Of a stretch of 64,000 nucleotides of DNA, positions 54,025 through 63,124 are shown in pieces. Each line of letters opens with the position of its first letter. Within the stretch, counting starts at the first letter, position 1. The position numbers and the translations under genes were made by a program. Under the pieces are notes generated by a model. It saw only the letters and a list, made by a program, of their open reading frames with translations, was not told where the DNA came from and made no database searches. The stretch comes from Rhizobium rhizogenes (GTDB lineage Bacteria; Pseudomonadota; Alphaproteobacteria; Rhizobiales; Rhizobiaceae): the NCBI RefSeq assembly GCF_002005205.3, contig NZ_CP019701.2:1860001-1924000 (forward strand), in the 5' to 3' direction.

Positions 54025-54957
54025 ATGAAGGTTTTCGCAGGCAATTCGAACCGGCACCTTGCCGAAGCGATCTGCAAGTATCTTAATGTTCCTCTCGGAA
54101 ATGCCACCGTAAAGCGGTTTGCCGACCAGGAAATATTCGTAGAAATCGGTGAAAATGTACGCGGTGAGGACGTTTTCGTCGTCCAGTCCACGTCCTTCCC
54201 GGCAAATGATCATCTGATGGAACTGCTCATCATGATCGATGCCATGCGCCGCTCCTCGGCAAAGCGTATCACAGCGGTGCTTCCCTATTTCGGATATGCC
54301 CGTCAGGACCGCAAGGCTGGCCCCCGCACCCCGATTTCCGCCAAGCTCGTCGCCAATCTGATCACCGAAGCCGGCGCCGACCGCGTTCTCACCCTTGATC
54401 TCCATGCCGGCCAGATCCAGGGCTTTTTCGATATTCCGACCGACAACCTCTTTGCAGCGCCCATTCTCGCCCGCGACGTGAAGGACCACTACGACACAAA
54501 CAATGTCATGGTCGTTTCGCCCGATGTTGGCGGCGTGGTTCGCGCCCGCGCGCTGGCCAAGCGCCTCGACTGTCTGCTGGCCATTGTCGACAAGCGTCGT
54601 GACCGTCCAGGCGAATCCGAAGTCATGAACGTCATCGGTGACGTCGCCGGCAAGGATTGCATCCTGATCGACGACATCGTCGATTCCGGCGGCACGCTTT
54701 GCAATGCGGCGGAAGCGCTGCTGAAGAAGGGCGCAACCAGCGTCACCGCCTATATCACCCACGGCGTGCTTTCCGGCGGCGCTGTTGCCCGCGTGGCCTC
54801 CTCGAAGCTGCGTGAACTCGTCATCACCGACAGCATCCAGCCGACCACCGGCGTGCAATCCGCGCACAATATCCGCGTGGTCAGCACGGCCGGCCTGCTC
54901 GGCGAAGCGATCAACCGCACCGCGCAGGAACAGTCGGTTTCCGGCCTGTTTGACTGA
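54025..54957 (+). CDS. prs: Ribose-phosphate pyrophosphokinase (PRPP synthetase)
   Basis: Makes PRPP from ribose-5-phosphate and ATP for nucleotide, histidine and tryptophan synthesis. Protein of 310 aa with two phosphoribosyltransferase-type folds. Signatures: [22 protein letters not shown] (ATP site), [15 protein letters not shown] and the PRPP loop [12 protein letters not shown] chose ATG 54025 ([16 protein letters not shown]), the conserved start; a further ATG at 54001 adds eight unconserved residues. Confidence 0.96.
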   Translation: MKVFAGNSNRHLAEAICKYLNVPLGNATVKRFADQEIFVEIGENVRGEDVFVVQSTSFPANDHLMELLIMIDAMRRSSAKRITAVLPYFGYARQDRKAGPRTPISAKLVANLITEAGADRVLTLDLHAGQIQGFFDIPTDNLFAAPILARDVKDHYDTNNVMVVSPDVGGVVRARALAKRLDCLLAIVDKRRDRPGESEVMNVIGDVAGKDCILIDDIVDSGGTLCNAAEALLKKGATSVTAYITHGVLSGGAVARVASSKLRELVITDSIQPTTGVQSAHNIRVVSTAGLLGEAINRTAQEQSVSGLFD

Positions 54958-54989
54958 AAGCTTCAGCAATCCCCCTGGGGACTGACAAC

Positions 54990-55143
54990 CGCTGTCCGGT
55001 TTAAATTTCCGGGCAGGCTGCGGCCGGCCCTGAGGTCCGGGCAGATATTCTCGATGCCATCCTCGGCCCTGCGCCGGGGATCTGATCGCGTCGAATAGAA
55101 TCACCAGGCTGCAAATCCTCGGAACAAGCCCGAGGATGACACG
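54990..55143. repeat. MITE-like intergenic repeat, second copy
   Basis: Shares CTGTCCGGTTTRAATTTCC, the GCAGGCTGCGG segment and the inner arms (CATCCTCGGCCCTG.GCCG.GGATCT and AATCCTCGG..CAAGCCCGAGGATGAC) with the element at 2731-3070. It appears shorter because the inverted end copy on the right is not evident. It lies between prs and the converging phosphatase gene. Confidence 0.68.
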
Positions 55144-55199
55144 GGAGTGCCCAGCGCGCTTCACCTTTCATCTCATTGATGCCGCGCCCCGACTTCCTC

Positions 55200-56048
55200 T
55201 TAAGACGAGGCAGCACCCGCATCCGGTGGCCGTTGCAGCCGGGAGGCGGCGGCCTTGATTTTCGGCCACCAGCGCCGAACCCGCGTCAGCACAGCATGGC
55301 GACCGTTGCGCCAAATGCTCACCGTATCGGCCGAGACGGCAGTGCCGGTGAACAGGTGGCGGTGGCGGCTTATTGCCAGAACCCGGTAAAGAAACAGCGT
55401 CGTGAGGGCGGAAAACAGCACGGACATCACCACATCGCTAAGGAAATGTCCTCCGGCCGCGATACGAAGGCCGGACATGAGAACGACGGCTCCGGCGGCG
55501 ACTGTGCCCACCACAAACCGGCCGCGCGACCGCAGGCGGGGCCAGACAAGCACACAAAGCGGCAGGAAGAAGCTCGCGATCAGCGCGGTTTCGCCCGAAG
55601 AAAACGAACAGTTCGAATAACATTGCGTGCTGAACTGGAAAGGCGGCGTGAAGAGCTGCTGCCCGCCAAATTCGGTGATGCTGAACGGGCGCGCCCGGCC
55701 GATCGTCGCCTTCAGCACGCCATTGACGAGAAGCCCGGCGCACAGGATCACCGGCCCGCACAGGAAGGCCCAGACCCGCCAGCCGGTTCTTTGCAGGGTA
55801 CCCAGCCGCAGATTACCGACGAGGACTACAAAAGCCAGAAGAGTGGCGAGCTCCGTGCCTTCGCGCAGCGTGTCCCGCAACCATTCGGGAAATGGTTCGC
55901 GACCGGACCAGGGCTGCTCAACCGGAGAAAAAAACAGGGCGGAGAACCGGAGGTCGATAGAGGGAAAGGTCGCGAACAGGATGACGATCGCCAATGTCGC
56001 GAGTGTCACCCAGATGGTAATCCTCATATGGGAAAGATCATTGTCCAT
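55200..56048 (-). CDS. PAP2-family phosphatase, candidate lipid A phosphatase
   Basis: Membrane phosphatase of 282 aa with about six TM helices. The lipid phosphatase motifs are KATIGRARP, CSFSSGETA (in place of the common PSGH) and GLRIAAGGHFLSDVV with the catalytic His. The Cys/Ser-rich SSGE variant is seen in LpxF-like lipid A 4'-phosphatases, and the partner genes point to LPS. The ATG at 56048 has GGAGG seven bases upstream and overlaps the preceding glycosyltransferase gene by 11 bp. Phosphatase class is sure; lipid A as substrate is inferred. An undecaprenyl-diphosphate phosphatase role is the main alternative. Confidence 0.82.
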   Translation of the reverse strand: MDNDLSHMRITIWVTLATLAIVILFATFPSIDLRFSALFFSPVEQPWSGREPFPEWLRDTLREGTELATLLAFVVLVGNLRLGTLQRTGWRVWAFLCGPVILCAGLLVNGVLKATIGRARPFSITEFGGQQLFTPPFQFSTQCYSNCSFSSGETALIASFFLPLCVLVWPRLRSRGRFVVGTVAAGAVVLMSGLRIAAGGHFLSDVVMSVLFSALTTLFLYRVLAISRHRHLFTGTAVSADTVSIWRNGRHAVLTRVRRWWPKIKAAASRLQRPPDAGAASS

Positions 56049-57546
56049 TGGCGCCCTCCGGCATGCATTGCGGCAGCAGGCGCCACAGCCCTATTTCCCG
56101 GCCCTCGAGGAAACCCGGTCCGGCGGTCCAGCGCGCAACCGGCGCCTCGCCGGCAAGGCAGGACGGCAGACCATCCGCGCTTGCCAGAAACAGGGGATTT
56201 TCAGCTTCGCCGGCTTTCAACGGGTAAAGAAGCGCATAGTGGCTGGAAGGCACGCCCGTTTCGGGCAAGGCGCGCGTCAGGACCTGTTTCTCGTCCCGCA
56301 GCTGATAAAAAAGCTCGGCCAGTATGGAACGGTCGGAAGCAACGATGGCATCCGCCCCCGCCTCACGTGCCCGCGACAGGCCGGTCGATACCAGCTCGGA
56401 CCGACCGAGATACCGCTTCATCGCCAATTCGCCGCTCGGCAGACGCAGTTCCGTCCCGGCAATCGTCATGACAGGCAGCGCGACGGCGACGATGCCGCCC
56501 AGAACGAGCGTGGAAACAGTCAGCCAGCGTCGGGATGCCAGGACCGGCACCGCCAGCAGCACACCGGCCGCATAGGCACCCACCGCCCAGTTGGCGAGCG
56601 CCCGCGACATCAGCCCCTGCGCCGTGATCAAAAGAACGATCGGCACGGAAAGCGCCACCAGCGCCCGGGTTTCAGCATTCTTCGCACGGATTGTCGCGAT
56701 GATCATGGCAACGAAGACGAAAGGCCCGACAACGCCCGCCTGAGAGAAGAAAAACTCGAGCGCCGGACCGATCTTCAGCTGAATGCCATGCCAGTTCGCA
56801 TTGTCTGCCGTATGACGCGCGGTCATGAAATCATGCGCGGCGTTCCACCACAGATTGGGAGCGATGACGGCGACACAAACCAGGGCCGCGACCCCCGCGT
56901 CACGCAGCCGGATGCGCCATGCCTCGCAGAGCCAGCCGGCCGCAATGAAGCAGGGCAGAAAATAGATCATCGCATATTTCGACATCAGGCCGAGGCCGAA
57001 ACAGAGACCGAGCGCAAGGCTCCAGAGCATCGCCCCCCTGCCCTCGCTGCGGGCCTGCGCCAGCTTGCGCACCGCGATCATCGACAGCACGATGAACAGC
57101 ATCATCGGCGTATCGGTCGAGATCAGCAGACTGCCGAGCGTCACGGCAGGCAGCGTCAGATAGACGACCGCGGCAAGCGAAGCCAGCCTGACGTCGTAGA
57201 TCATCCGCCCGAGAACGAGAATGGCCGCCGCCGCGACGCCATGCACCACGGGTGCGGCCAGCCGTACCTGAAAAGTGCCCTCGCCGCCGCCAAGAATGGT
57301 TGCCGCGCGAATGAGCCAGCCGATCAGCGGTGGTTTGGAATAGGCCCCCAGAGCCATCTCGCGGCCCCACAGCCAATATTGCGCCTCATCGACGAAAAGA
57401 TCAGTGCGGTTAAAGGCAAGCCCGAGGATACGCAGCACCGTCACCAGCACGATGGCCGCAAGCGCCAGCGTCATCCATTGCCGCTGCCCGCCCGCCTGCG
57501 CATAGGGCAACGTGGCCCCGTTATGCGTGCTGGCGGCGTTCTGCAT
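56038..57546 (-). CDS. ArnT/RgtD-like membrane glycosyltransferase (GT83/PMT_2)
   Basis: Polytopic protein of 502 aa with about 11-13 hydrophobic segments. GT-C features: acidic loop motif FVDEAQYWLWG after TM1 and SKPPLIGWLIR, as in ArnT and the rhizobial lipid A galacturonosyltransferases. The C-terminal ~130 residues form a soluble periplasmic domain. Such enzymes use a polyprenyl-phosphate sugar donor, which the GT2 gene of the operon would supply. It overlaps the LAB_N gene by 26 bp. Sugar identity cannot be read from sequence. Confidence 0.85.
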   Translation of the reverse strand: MQNAASTHNGATLPYAQAGGQRQWMTLALAAIVLVTVLRILGLAFNRTDLFVDEAQYWLWGREMALGAYSKPPLIGWLIRAATILGGGEGTFQVRLAAPVVHGVAAAAILVLGRMIYDVRLASLAAVVYLTLPAVTLGSLLISTDTPMMLFIVLSMIAVRKLAQARSEGRGAMLWSLALGLCFGLGLMSKYAMIYFLPCFIAAGWLCEAWRIRLRDAGVAALVCVAVIAPNLWWNAAHDFMTARHTADNANWHGIQLKIGPALEFFFSQAGVVGPFVFVAMIIATIRAKNAETRALVALSVPIVLLITAQGLMSRALANWAVGAYAAGVLLAVPVLASRRWLTVSTLVLGGIVAVALPVMTIAGTELRLPSGELAMKRYLGRSELVSTGLSRAREAGADAIVASDRSILAELFYQLRDEKQVLTRALPETGVPSSHYALLYPLKAGEAENPLFLASADGLPSCLAGEAPVARWTAGPGFLEGREIGLWRLLPQCMPEGANGQ

Positions 57547-57832
57547 GGATCAACCAGAGATTTCGGGCATAGATGAACAGGCCGGATGCCTGACCCAGAA
57601 TGAAGACCGGATCGCGCCGCCAGATTGCGTAGGACAAAAGCACAAGCCCACCGAGAACGGAAAAATACCAGAAGGCCACGGGGATGACCGAGCGGTTTGC
57701 CCGCTCCGAGGAAATCCATTGAACCAGAAAACGCATGGTGAACAGCATCTGCCCCATGAAGCCGGTCAAGACCCAGATGAATTCCTTCCAGCTGTTCACA
57801 TGCAGCATGGACCATAAAGCCGGTGCATTCAC
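57521..57832 (-). CDS. Lipid A biosynthesis N-terminal (LAB_N) domain membrane protein
   Basis: Protein of 103 aa with three to four TM segments, matching the LAB_N domain (FIWVLTGFMGQMLFTMRFLVQWISSER, then SVIPVAFWYFSVLGGLVLL). Free-standing LAB_N proteins often sit between an ArnC-like and an ArnT-like glycosyltransferase and may help flip or channel the polyprenyl-linked sugar; the role is not proven. The start is GTG 57832 and shares four bases with the end of the GT2 gene. Confidence 0.88.
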   Translation of the reverse strand: MNAPALWSMLHVNSWKEFIWVLTGFMGQMLFTMRFLVQWISSERANRSVIPVAFWYFSVLGGLVLLSYAIWRRDPVFILGQASGLFIYARNLWLIHAERRQHA

Positions 57833-58581
57833 GGCAATGTCTCCGTTTTGAAAGTCTCGGCCCAGCTTGCCCGCTTGCGCCGGCGCAGCAGCCAGGCGAC
57901 GCCGATCAGATCGTGGATGCCGACGAGCGCGCGTCCGATATTGGTGTAATGGGAATTGCCATGCAGCCGCGCCCGGTGCGTGACATCGACATGGGCCACC
58001 TGCCAGCCGTCGCGGTTGAACAGCGCCGGGAAATAGCGGTGGTGATGATCGAAATAGGGCAAGGCAAGATAGGCATCGCGACGGAAGGCCTTGAGGCCGC
58101 AGCCGGTGTCCCGCGTGCCGTCCTTCAAGATGCGCGCCCGCAGGCCATTGGCGAAGCGCGAGGAGAGCCGTTTTCCAAGCGTATCGCGCCGGCCGACGCG
58201 CTGGCCCGCCACGAGGCCGAGCCGGCCCGGCGCATTGGCGGCGAGCAGCGGTGCAAGAAGCGCGGGCAGATTGTCCGGGGGGTTCTGCCCGTCTCCGTCC
58301 AGCATACAGATGACGGGCGCGCGCGCCGCCTGCACGCCGCTGTGGATTGCCGCCGATTGCCCGCCCTGGCGGTCGTGCCGCACCAGCCGCAGCATGGGAT
58401 AACGGTTGCCGAGCGCGAGAACGGCCTCCGCCGTGCGGTCCGAGGATGCGTCATCCACCACGACGATCTCGAACCGGCCGACCGGCTGGCACGCAGCCAC
58501 GATCTCCGCCACGAGTGTTTCGACACTCGCTTCTTCATTGTGCATGGGCACGATAACGGCGAAATCCGGGATAGATCTCAC
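57829..58581 (-). CDS. GT2 family polyprenyl-phosphate glycosyltransferase
   Basis: Glycosyltransferase of about 250 aa of the dolichol-phosphate mannose synthase/ArnC type: VIVPMHNEEASVETLV, VVVDDASSDRTAE, CMLDGDGQNPPDNLP (catalytic DxD-like), RDTGCGLKAFRRDAY. No C-terminal TM helices are present, so membrane anchoring must come from partners such as the LAB_N protein. The start is uncertain: GTG 58581 has GGAG six bases upstream, while ATG 58662 and ATG 58782 add residues not typical of the family. First gene of the operon; divergent from the chemoreceptor. Confidence 0.87.
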   Translation of the reverse strand: MRSIPDFAVIVPMHNEEASVETLVAEIVAACQPVGRFEIVVVDDASSDRTAEAVLALGNRYPMLRLVRHDRQGGQSAAIHSGVQAARAPVICMLDGDGQNPPDNLPALLAPLLAANAPGRLGLVAGQRVGRRDTLGKRLSSRFANGLRARILKDGTRDTGCGLKAFRRDAYLALPYFDHHHRYFPALFNRDGWQVAHVDVTHRARLHGNSHYTNIGRALVGIHDLIGVAWLLRRRKRASWAETFKTETLP

Positions 58582-58795
58582 GGTGGCTCCGTCATATCCG
58601 TCTGCGCGGGTTCCGCAAACATCATCGATAGTGGCAGGAGATGGAGCGCGAAAAGCTTGCATGAATATGAACGACCGTTGAACTTCGCACGGTATGCGCC
58701 CGTTCTGTTGCAGTTTTATTACGGGCGCGGCACCCCTGCCGGTCAGCGATTTTTTCACGGTATGCGGGAAATAATCATACAAATTTCAGCCCTTT

Positions 58796-58840
58796 AACGT
58801 GGCCGTAAACAATTGTTGCGACGCTGCGGCCACGTTTTTT
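58796..58840 (+). terminator. Intrinsic terminator in the chemoreceptor leader
   Basis: AACGTGGCCG and CGGCCACGTT form a perfect 10-bp stem with a 21-base loop, followed by six T. It ends 15 bases before the start codon and just before the GGGGGGAGG ribosome site. The upstream gene is divergent, so this sits within the leader of the chemoreceptor and is probably an attenuator. Confidence 0.65.
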
Positions 58841-58855
58841 GGGGGGAGGAAACAG

Positions 58856-61120
58856 ATGCCGGGTGTAAATCCGACTGCTGTCAAAGCTAAATCATTGTCA
58901 ATCAAGGCCAAATTTGCGGCGCTCGTCACGGGCGCCACTCTGGTTTCATGCCTGTCCGTCGGGCTCCTGTCCTATGAGATAGGCAAGTCCGGTCTGATCG
59001 ACGCCAGCGAGATCCGGCTGGAGACGGTTGCGGGAAACCAGTCCAAGCAGCTGGACGCCTATACGCTGCGGGTTGAACAGAGCATTTCCGAACTGTCGCA
59101 GAATGCCGCGATCGCCCAGGCACTGGAAACCATGACCAATGTCGTGCCGACGGAAAAGGATGCGATCATCCAGGCGTTCCGCCGCGAAGGTGTCTCCGAG
59201 GAGGAGCGCGCCTCCTTCAACGGCGAAGGATTGCGGCTGCTCTATGCCATCCGCCACGCCACCATCAATTCCACCATCGCCAGCGTCTGGCGCAACACCC
59301 GGGTCAGCGACATCTATGTGATCGACAAGACCGGCCTCATTATTTACACCGTCACCAAGGGAAAGAACTTCCTGACCAACGTGACGGAACCGCAGAACGC
59401 CGCGATCAAGGACCTGTTCGACCGTATCGAAGCCGGCAAGGACGGCGTCGTCAGCACCACGGGCTTCAGCAACGGCGCCGATGACTCGGCCATGATCGGC
59501 ATGCCGCTCGCCGTCTCCAACTGGGGCCAGCTCCAGCGCAAGGGCGCCGTCATCATGCGCATTTCGGCCGACCGCGTCGGCGCGGTCGTCACCCCTGAGG
59601 AAACCGGTAAGACCATCGATGACGCCGTTCTTCTGAGCGCCGAGGGCAAACGCCGCGCCGGCGTGCTCTCCGGCGGCGCGGATGCCGCCGTTTCCGAAAG
59701 CCTCGCCGCCCTTGCGGGCGCAAGCGAGGCGGGAACCTTGATGGCGCAGACGCCTGCAGGCAATATTTTCTATGCCTATCGTCCGGTCTCCGTCTTCGGG
59801 CAGAAACATCTTCTGGCCATCGGCCAGCAGGAAAGCAAGGTTCTCGCGGCCGCCAACGATCTCGCCTTCTGGGCAACGCTTGCCACGCTTGCCGTGCTCG
59901 GTGTCATGACGCTTGTTGGCATTTTCGTTTCCGCGAGCCTCACCAAACCGCTGACCGGCCTTGCCGGGCTGATGCAGCGCCTCAACGGCGGTGAGAACGA
60001 TATCGAGATCAAGGCGGTTTCCCGTGGTGACGAGATCGGCACCATGGCACGCGCGCTGGAATCCTTCCGCCAGGGCATTCTCGACAAGCAGCGCATGGAG
60101 ACCGAAGCCCAGCGCAAGGGCGAGGAGCTGGACGAGGAACGCGCCCAGCGGGAAATGGAAAAGGCAAGAAGCGCCAGGGAACTGGAAGAAGCCGTCGACG
60201 CGCTCGCGACCGGTCTTGCCAATCTGGCCGCCGGCAGGCTCGATCTTCGCATTGAAAAACCCTTCGTGCCGTCACTCGATCATCTGCGCGTCGACTTCAA
60301 CAATTCCATGGCCGGGCTGGAGGCGACGATCTCCAATATCGGCGAAAGCGCCAACGCCATCCGCTCCGGCTCCGGCGAGCTGAAAAGCGCATCGGAAGAC
60401 CTGTCACGGCGCACGGAACGCCAGGCCGCAGCCCTGGAGGAAGCCGCAGCGGCACTCGGAGACATGACGCAGGCCGTCAATCTTTCGCTGTCGCGCTGCA
60501 ACGTCGCCGTCGCGGCGACGGCGGACACCATGCAGGATGCGCACAAGTCCACGGCCGTCGTGAAAGAGGCGATCGTCGCCATGGAGCGTATCGAAACCTC
60601 GTCGTCCAAGATCCGCCAGATCATCGACGTCATCGACCAGATCGCCTTCCAGACCAATCTGCTGGCGCTGAATGCCGGTGTGGAAGCCGCGCGCGCCGGT
60701 GAAGCCGGAAAGGGCTTTGCGGTCGTGGCGCAGGAGGTTCGCGAACTGGCGCAGAAATCCGCCGCCGCCGCGCGTGACATCACGACGCTGATCGCCACCT
60801 CGGCGGGCGATGTGGAAAGCGGTGTGGCGCTGGTGCTGAAGACCGGTGAAAGCCTGGAGCAGATCCAGAAGCGCATCCAGTCGGTCAACGACCAGATCGG
60901 CGAAATCGCCACCGCGTCGCGCGAACAGTCCGGTCGCCTCAGCGAGATCAATGCCTCCGTCAACGAACTCGATCATGTGACGCAGCAGAACGCGGCGATG
61001 GTGGAGGAAACCACCGCCTCCGCCTTCTCGCTGGCAAGCGAGGCGGATGGGCTTACCGAACAGGTCGGGCAATTCTCCGTCGGTGATAGCCGGCAACGGG
61101 ACCAGCGCTACGCGGCGTAA
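58856..61120 (+). CDS. Methyl-accepting chemotaxis protein
   Basis: Chemoreceptor of 754 aa. TM1 at about 20-42, a large Cache-like periplasmic domain (about 45-340, with ISDIYVIDKTGLIIYTV-like DIYVIDKTG), TM2 at about 345-370, HAMP (about 370-425), a second HAMP-like stretch (LANLAAGRLDLRIEKPF) and the signalling tip [24 protein letters not shown] 58856 has GGAGGAAA upstream; an earlier in-frame ATG would fall inside the leader hairpin. Similar to but clearly distinct from the receptor at 12797-14887. No C-terminal CheR-binding pentapeptide. Confidence 0.95.
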   Translation: MPGVNPTAVKAKSLSIKAKFAALVTGATLVSCLSVGLLSYEIGKSGLIDASEIRLETVAGNQSKQLDAYTLRVEQSISELSQNAAIAQALETMTNVVPTEKDAIIQAFRREGVSEEERASFNGEGLRLLYAIRHATINSTIASVWRNTRVSDIYVIDKTGLIIYTVTKGKNFLTNVTEPQNAAIKDLFDRIEAGKDGVVSTTGFSNGADDSAMIGMPLAVSNWGQLQRKGAVIMRISADRVGAVVTPEETGKTIDDAVLLSAEGKRRAGVLSGGADAAVSESLAALAGASEAGTLMAQTPAGNIFYAYRPVSVFGQKHLLAIGQQESKVLAAANDLAFWATLATLAVLGVMTLVGIFVSASLTKPLTGLAGLMQRLNGGENDIEIKAVSRGDEIGTMARALESFRQGILDKQRMETEAQRKGEELDEERAQREMEKARSARELEEAVDALATGLANLAAGRLDLRIEKPFVPSLDHLRVDFNNSMAGLEATISNIGESANAIRSGSGELKSASEDLSRRTERQAAALEEAAAALGDMTQAVNLSLSRCNVAVAATADTMQDAHKSTAVVKEAIVAMERIETSSSKIRQIIDVIDQIAFQTNLLALNAGVEAARAGEAGKGFAVVAQEVRELAQKSAAAARDITTLIATSAGDVESGVALVLKTGESLEQIQKRIQSVNDQIGEIATASREQSGRLSEINASVNELDHVTQQNAAMVEETTASAFSLASEADGLTEQVGQFSVGDSRQRDQRYAA

Positions 61121-61195
61121 AGCAACAACAAAAAAAAGCCGGAGATCTTATCTCCGGCCCCAGACCAAGGACAAAAATCCATCATCCGCACACCG

Positions 61196-61308
61196 TCACC
61201 CCGGACTTGATCCGGGGTCCAGCGCGGTCAAGTCCTTGATCGCGAGAGAATCTTTCACGGCGCAGACGCGCCGTGGCTGGATGCCGGATCTAGTCCGGCA
61301 TGACGGAG
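61196..61308. repeat. Two-hairpin intergenic repeat, CCGGAC type
   Basis: Two arms facing each other: CACCCCGGACTTGATCCGGGG and TGCCGGATCTAGTCCGGCATG, each a hairpin, separated by about 60 bp that also contains the short inverted pair GGCGCAGACGCGCC. The architecture matches the elements at 2825-2916 and 14951-15040 but the sequence is a different family, common between genes in Alphaproteobacteria. Confidence 0.65.
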
Positions 61309-61334
61309 GAGGCTTCGATCCCTGCCATCATTAA

Positions 61335-61400
61335 GGCCGGAGGCAATCCTCCGGCCTTTTTGTTTGTAACCGGGCTCCCAGGGGCCGAAGCCCCTGGGAA
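61335..61400. terminator. Terminator pair between chemoreceptor and aldehyde dehydrogenase genes
   Basis: GGCCGGAGG and CCTCCGGCC followed by TTTTT (61335-61364) terminates plus-strand transcripts. A second strong stem, CTCCCAGGGGC and GCCCCTGGGA (61376-61400), follows and may end the converging dehydrogenase transcript. An additional GCCGGAGA/TCTCCGGC hairpin after an A run lies at 61137-61159. Confidence 0.75.
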
Positions 61401-61454
61401 CACGCCGGCGTCCTGGACATCACGATGATCCGTCGCCGGCTTCCGGGGAGGACC

Positions 61455-62972
61455 TCAGAAGAAGCCAACCTTGTTCGGGCTGTAGGAAACCAGCAGGTTC
61501 TTGGTCTGCTGGTAATGATCGAGCATCATCTTGTGGGTCTCGCGACCGATGCCCGACTGCTTGTAGCCGCCAAAGGCCGCACCCGCCGGGTAGACGTGGT
61601 AGCAATTGGTCCACACGCGGCCCGCCTCGATGCCCCGGCCAGCCCGGTAGGCGATGTTGGTATCACGGCTCCAGACGCCCGCACCCAGACCGTAAACCGT
61701 GTCATTGGCGATTTCGAGCGCCTCTTCCACCGTCTTGAAGGTGGTGACGGAAACAACCGGACCGAAGATTTCCTCCTGGAAAATCCGCATCTTGTTGTTG
61801 CCTTCAAAGACGGTCGGCTGGATGTAATAGCCGTCCTTCAGATCGCCGGTCAGCGTCTTGCGGTCGCCGCCGGTCAGAACCCTGGCGCCTTCCTTCTTGC
61901 CGATCTCCAGATAGCTCATGATCTTGTCGAACTGTTCCTGCGAGGCCTGTGCGCCCAGCATGGTCGACGGATTGAGCGGATCGTCCTGGCTGATGGCCTG
62001 AACGCGCTTGATGGCCTTTTCCATGAAACGGTCATAGATCGATTCATGCACCAGCGCACGCGACGGGCAGGTGCAGACCTCACCCTGATTGAGCGCGAAG
62101 AAGGCGAAACCTTCGAGCGCCTTGTCGAGGAAGGCGTCGTCCTCGTTCATCACATCGGCAAAGAAGATGTTCGGCGACTTGCCGCCCAGTTCCAGCGTGA
62201 TGTTGGTGACGTTGTCGGCGGCATAACGCATGATTTCCTTGCCGACCGAGGTGGAACCGGTAAAGGCGATCTTGGCGATGCGGTTGCTCTGCGCCAGCGG
62301 CTTGCCGGCTTCGAGGCCCGTACCGTTGACGATGTTGAGGACGCCGGGCGGCAGCAGGTCTTCGATCAGTTCCATCACGATGAGAATGGAGGCCGGTGTC
62401 TGTTCCGCCGGCTTCAGCACCACGCAGTTGCCGGCGGCAAGCGCCGGTGCGAGCTTCCACGCGGCCATGAGGATCGGGAAGTTCCACGGGATGATCTGGC
62501 CGACAACACCGAGCGGCTCATGGAAGTGATAGGCGACCGTGTCGTTGTCGATTTCGCCGATCGTGCCTTCCTGGGCGCGGATGCAGCCCGCGAAATAACG
62601 GAAATGGTCGATGGCGAGCGGAATATCCGCATTGGTGGTCTCGCGCAGCGGCTTGCCGTTGTCCCAGGTTTCGGCCCGGGCGATGAGGTCGAGATTGTCC
62701 TCGATCCGCTGGGCGATCTTGAGCAGGATGTTGGAGCGCTCGGTAATGCTCGTCTTGCCCCATTTGTCGCGGGCCTTGTGGGCGGCATCCAGCGCGAACT
62801 CGATATCGGCCGCATCCGAACGCGGCACTTCGCAAATCTTGTGGCCCGTGACCGGCGAAAGATTGTCCATGTAGCGGCCGGATTTCGGCTCCACCCATTT
62901 TCCGCCGACGTAATTGCCGTATTTCAGCTTGAAGGGCGCTTCGCCGGCTTTCTGCTGAACCTGAATATTCAT
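61455..62972 (-). CDS. NAD-dependent aldehyde dehydrogenase (AldA/AcoD-like)
   Basis: Enzyme of 505 aa oxidising aldehydes, probably acetaldehyde or a related short aldehyde. NAD-binding Rossmann segment [12 protein letters not shown], catalytic Glu in [12 protein letters not shown], catalytic Cys in [15 protein letters not shown] (second Cys is the usual nucleophile position in this subgroup), and the FGPVVSV motif. High similarity in pattern to AcoD/ExaC of acetoin and ethanol catabolism. I chose ATG 62972 ([12 protein letters not shown]), with GGGAGGATG upstream. The adjacent GAF-Fis regulator is transcribed from the same strand upstream. Confidence 0.93.
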   Translation of the reverse strand: MNIQVQQKAGEAPFKLKYGNYVGGKWVEPKSGRYMDNLSPVTGHKICEVPRSDAADIEFALDAAHKARDKWGKTSITERSNILLKIAQRIEDNLDLIARAETWDNGKPLRETTNADIPLAIDHFRYFAGCIRAQEGTIGEIDNDTVAYHFHEPLGVVGQIIPWNFPILMAAWKLAPALAAGNCVVLKPAEQTPASILIVMELIEDLLPPGVLNIVNGTGLEAGKPLAQSNRIAKIAFTGSTSVGKEIMRYAADNVTNITLELGGKSPNIFFADVMNEDDAFLDKALEGFAFFALNQGEVCTCPSRALVHESIYDRFMEKAIKRVQAISQDDPLNPSTMLGAQASQEQFDKIMSYLEIGKKEGARVLTGGDRKTLTGDLKDGYYIQPTVFEGNNKMRIFQEEIFGPVVSVTTFKTVEEALEIANDTVYGLGAGVWSRDTNIAYRAGRGIEAGRVWTNCYHVYPAGAAFGGYKQSGIGRETHKMMLDHYQQTKNLLVSYSPNKVGFF

Positions 62973-63079
62973 GGTTTCATCCTCCCTGATGAAAACGATC
63001 CGCGACGGATCGCATGAGAGGAAGGTGGGCCCAGATGGTGCGGTTCGGTAGAGGGGTGGCGCGGTTCCGCAGCGCACAT

Positions 63080-63097
63080 TGTCTCACATCTGCGACA
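63080..63097. promoter_or_regulatory. Palindrome upstream of the aldehyde dehydrogenase
   Basis: TGTCTCACATCTGCGACA: the outer TGTC..CA and TG..GACA are symmetric around four bases. It lies about 108-125 bp before the dehydrogenase start, as activator sites of AcoR-type regulators do. I found no clear sigma-54 -24/-12 pair between it and the gene, so promoter class is open. Confidence 0.45.
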
Positions 63098-63124
63098 GAC
63101 ACGCGGCGGGACGGCTGAAACAGC

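Noticed and set aside
61425..63017. 530-codon open frame on the plus strand opposite the aldehyde dehydrogenase
   Set aside because: Antisense shadow; no family match and it runs through the dehydrogenase catalytic motifs.
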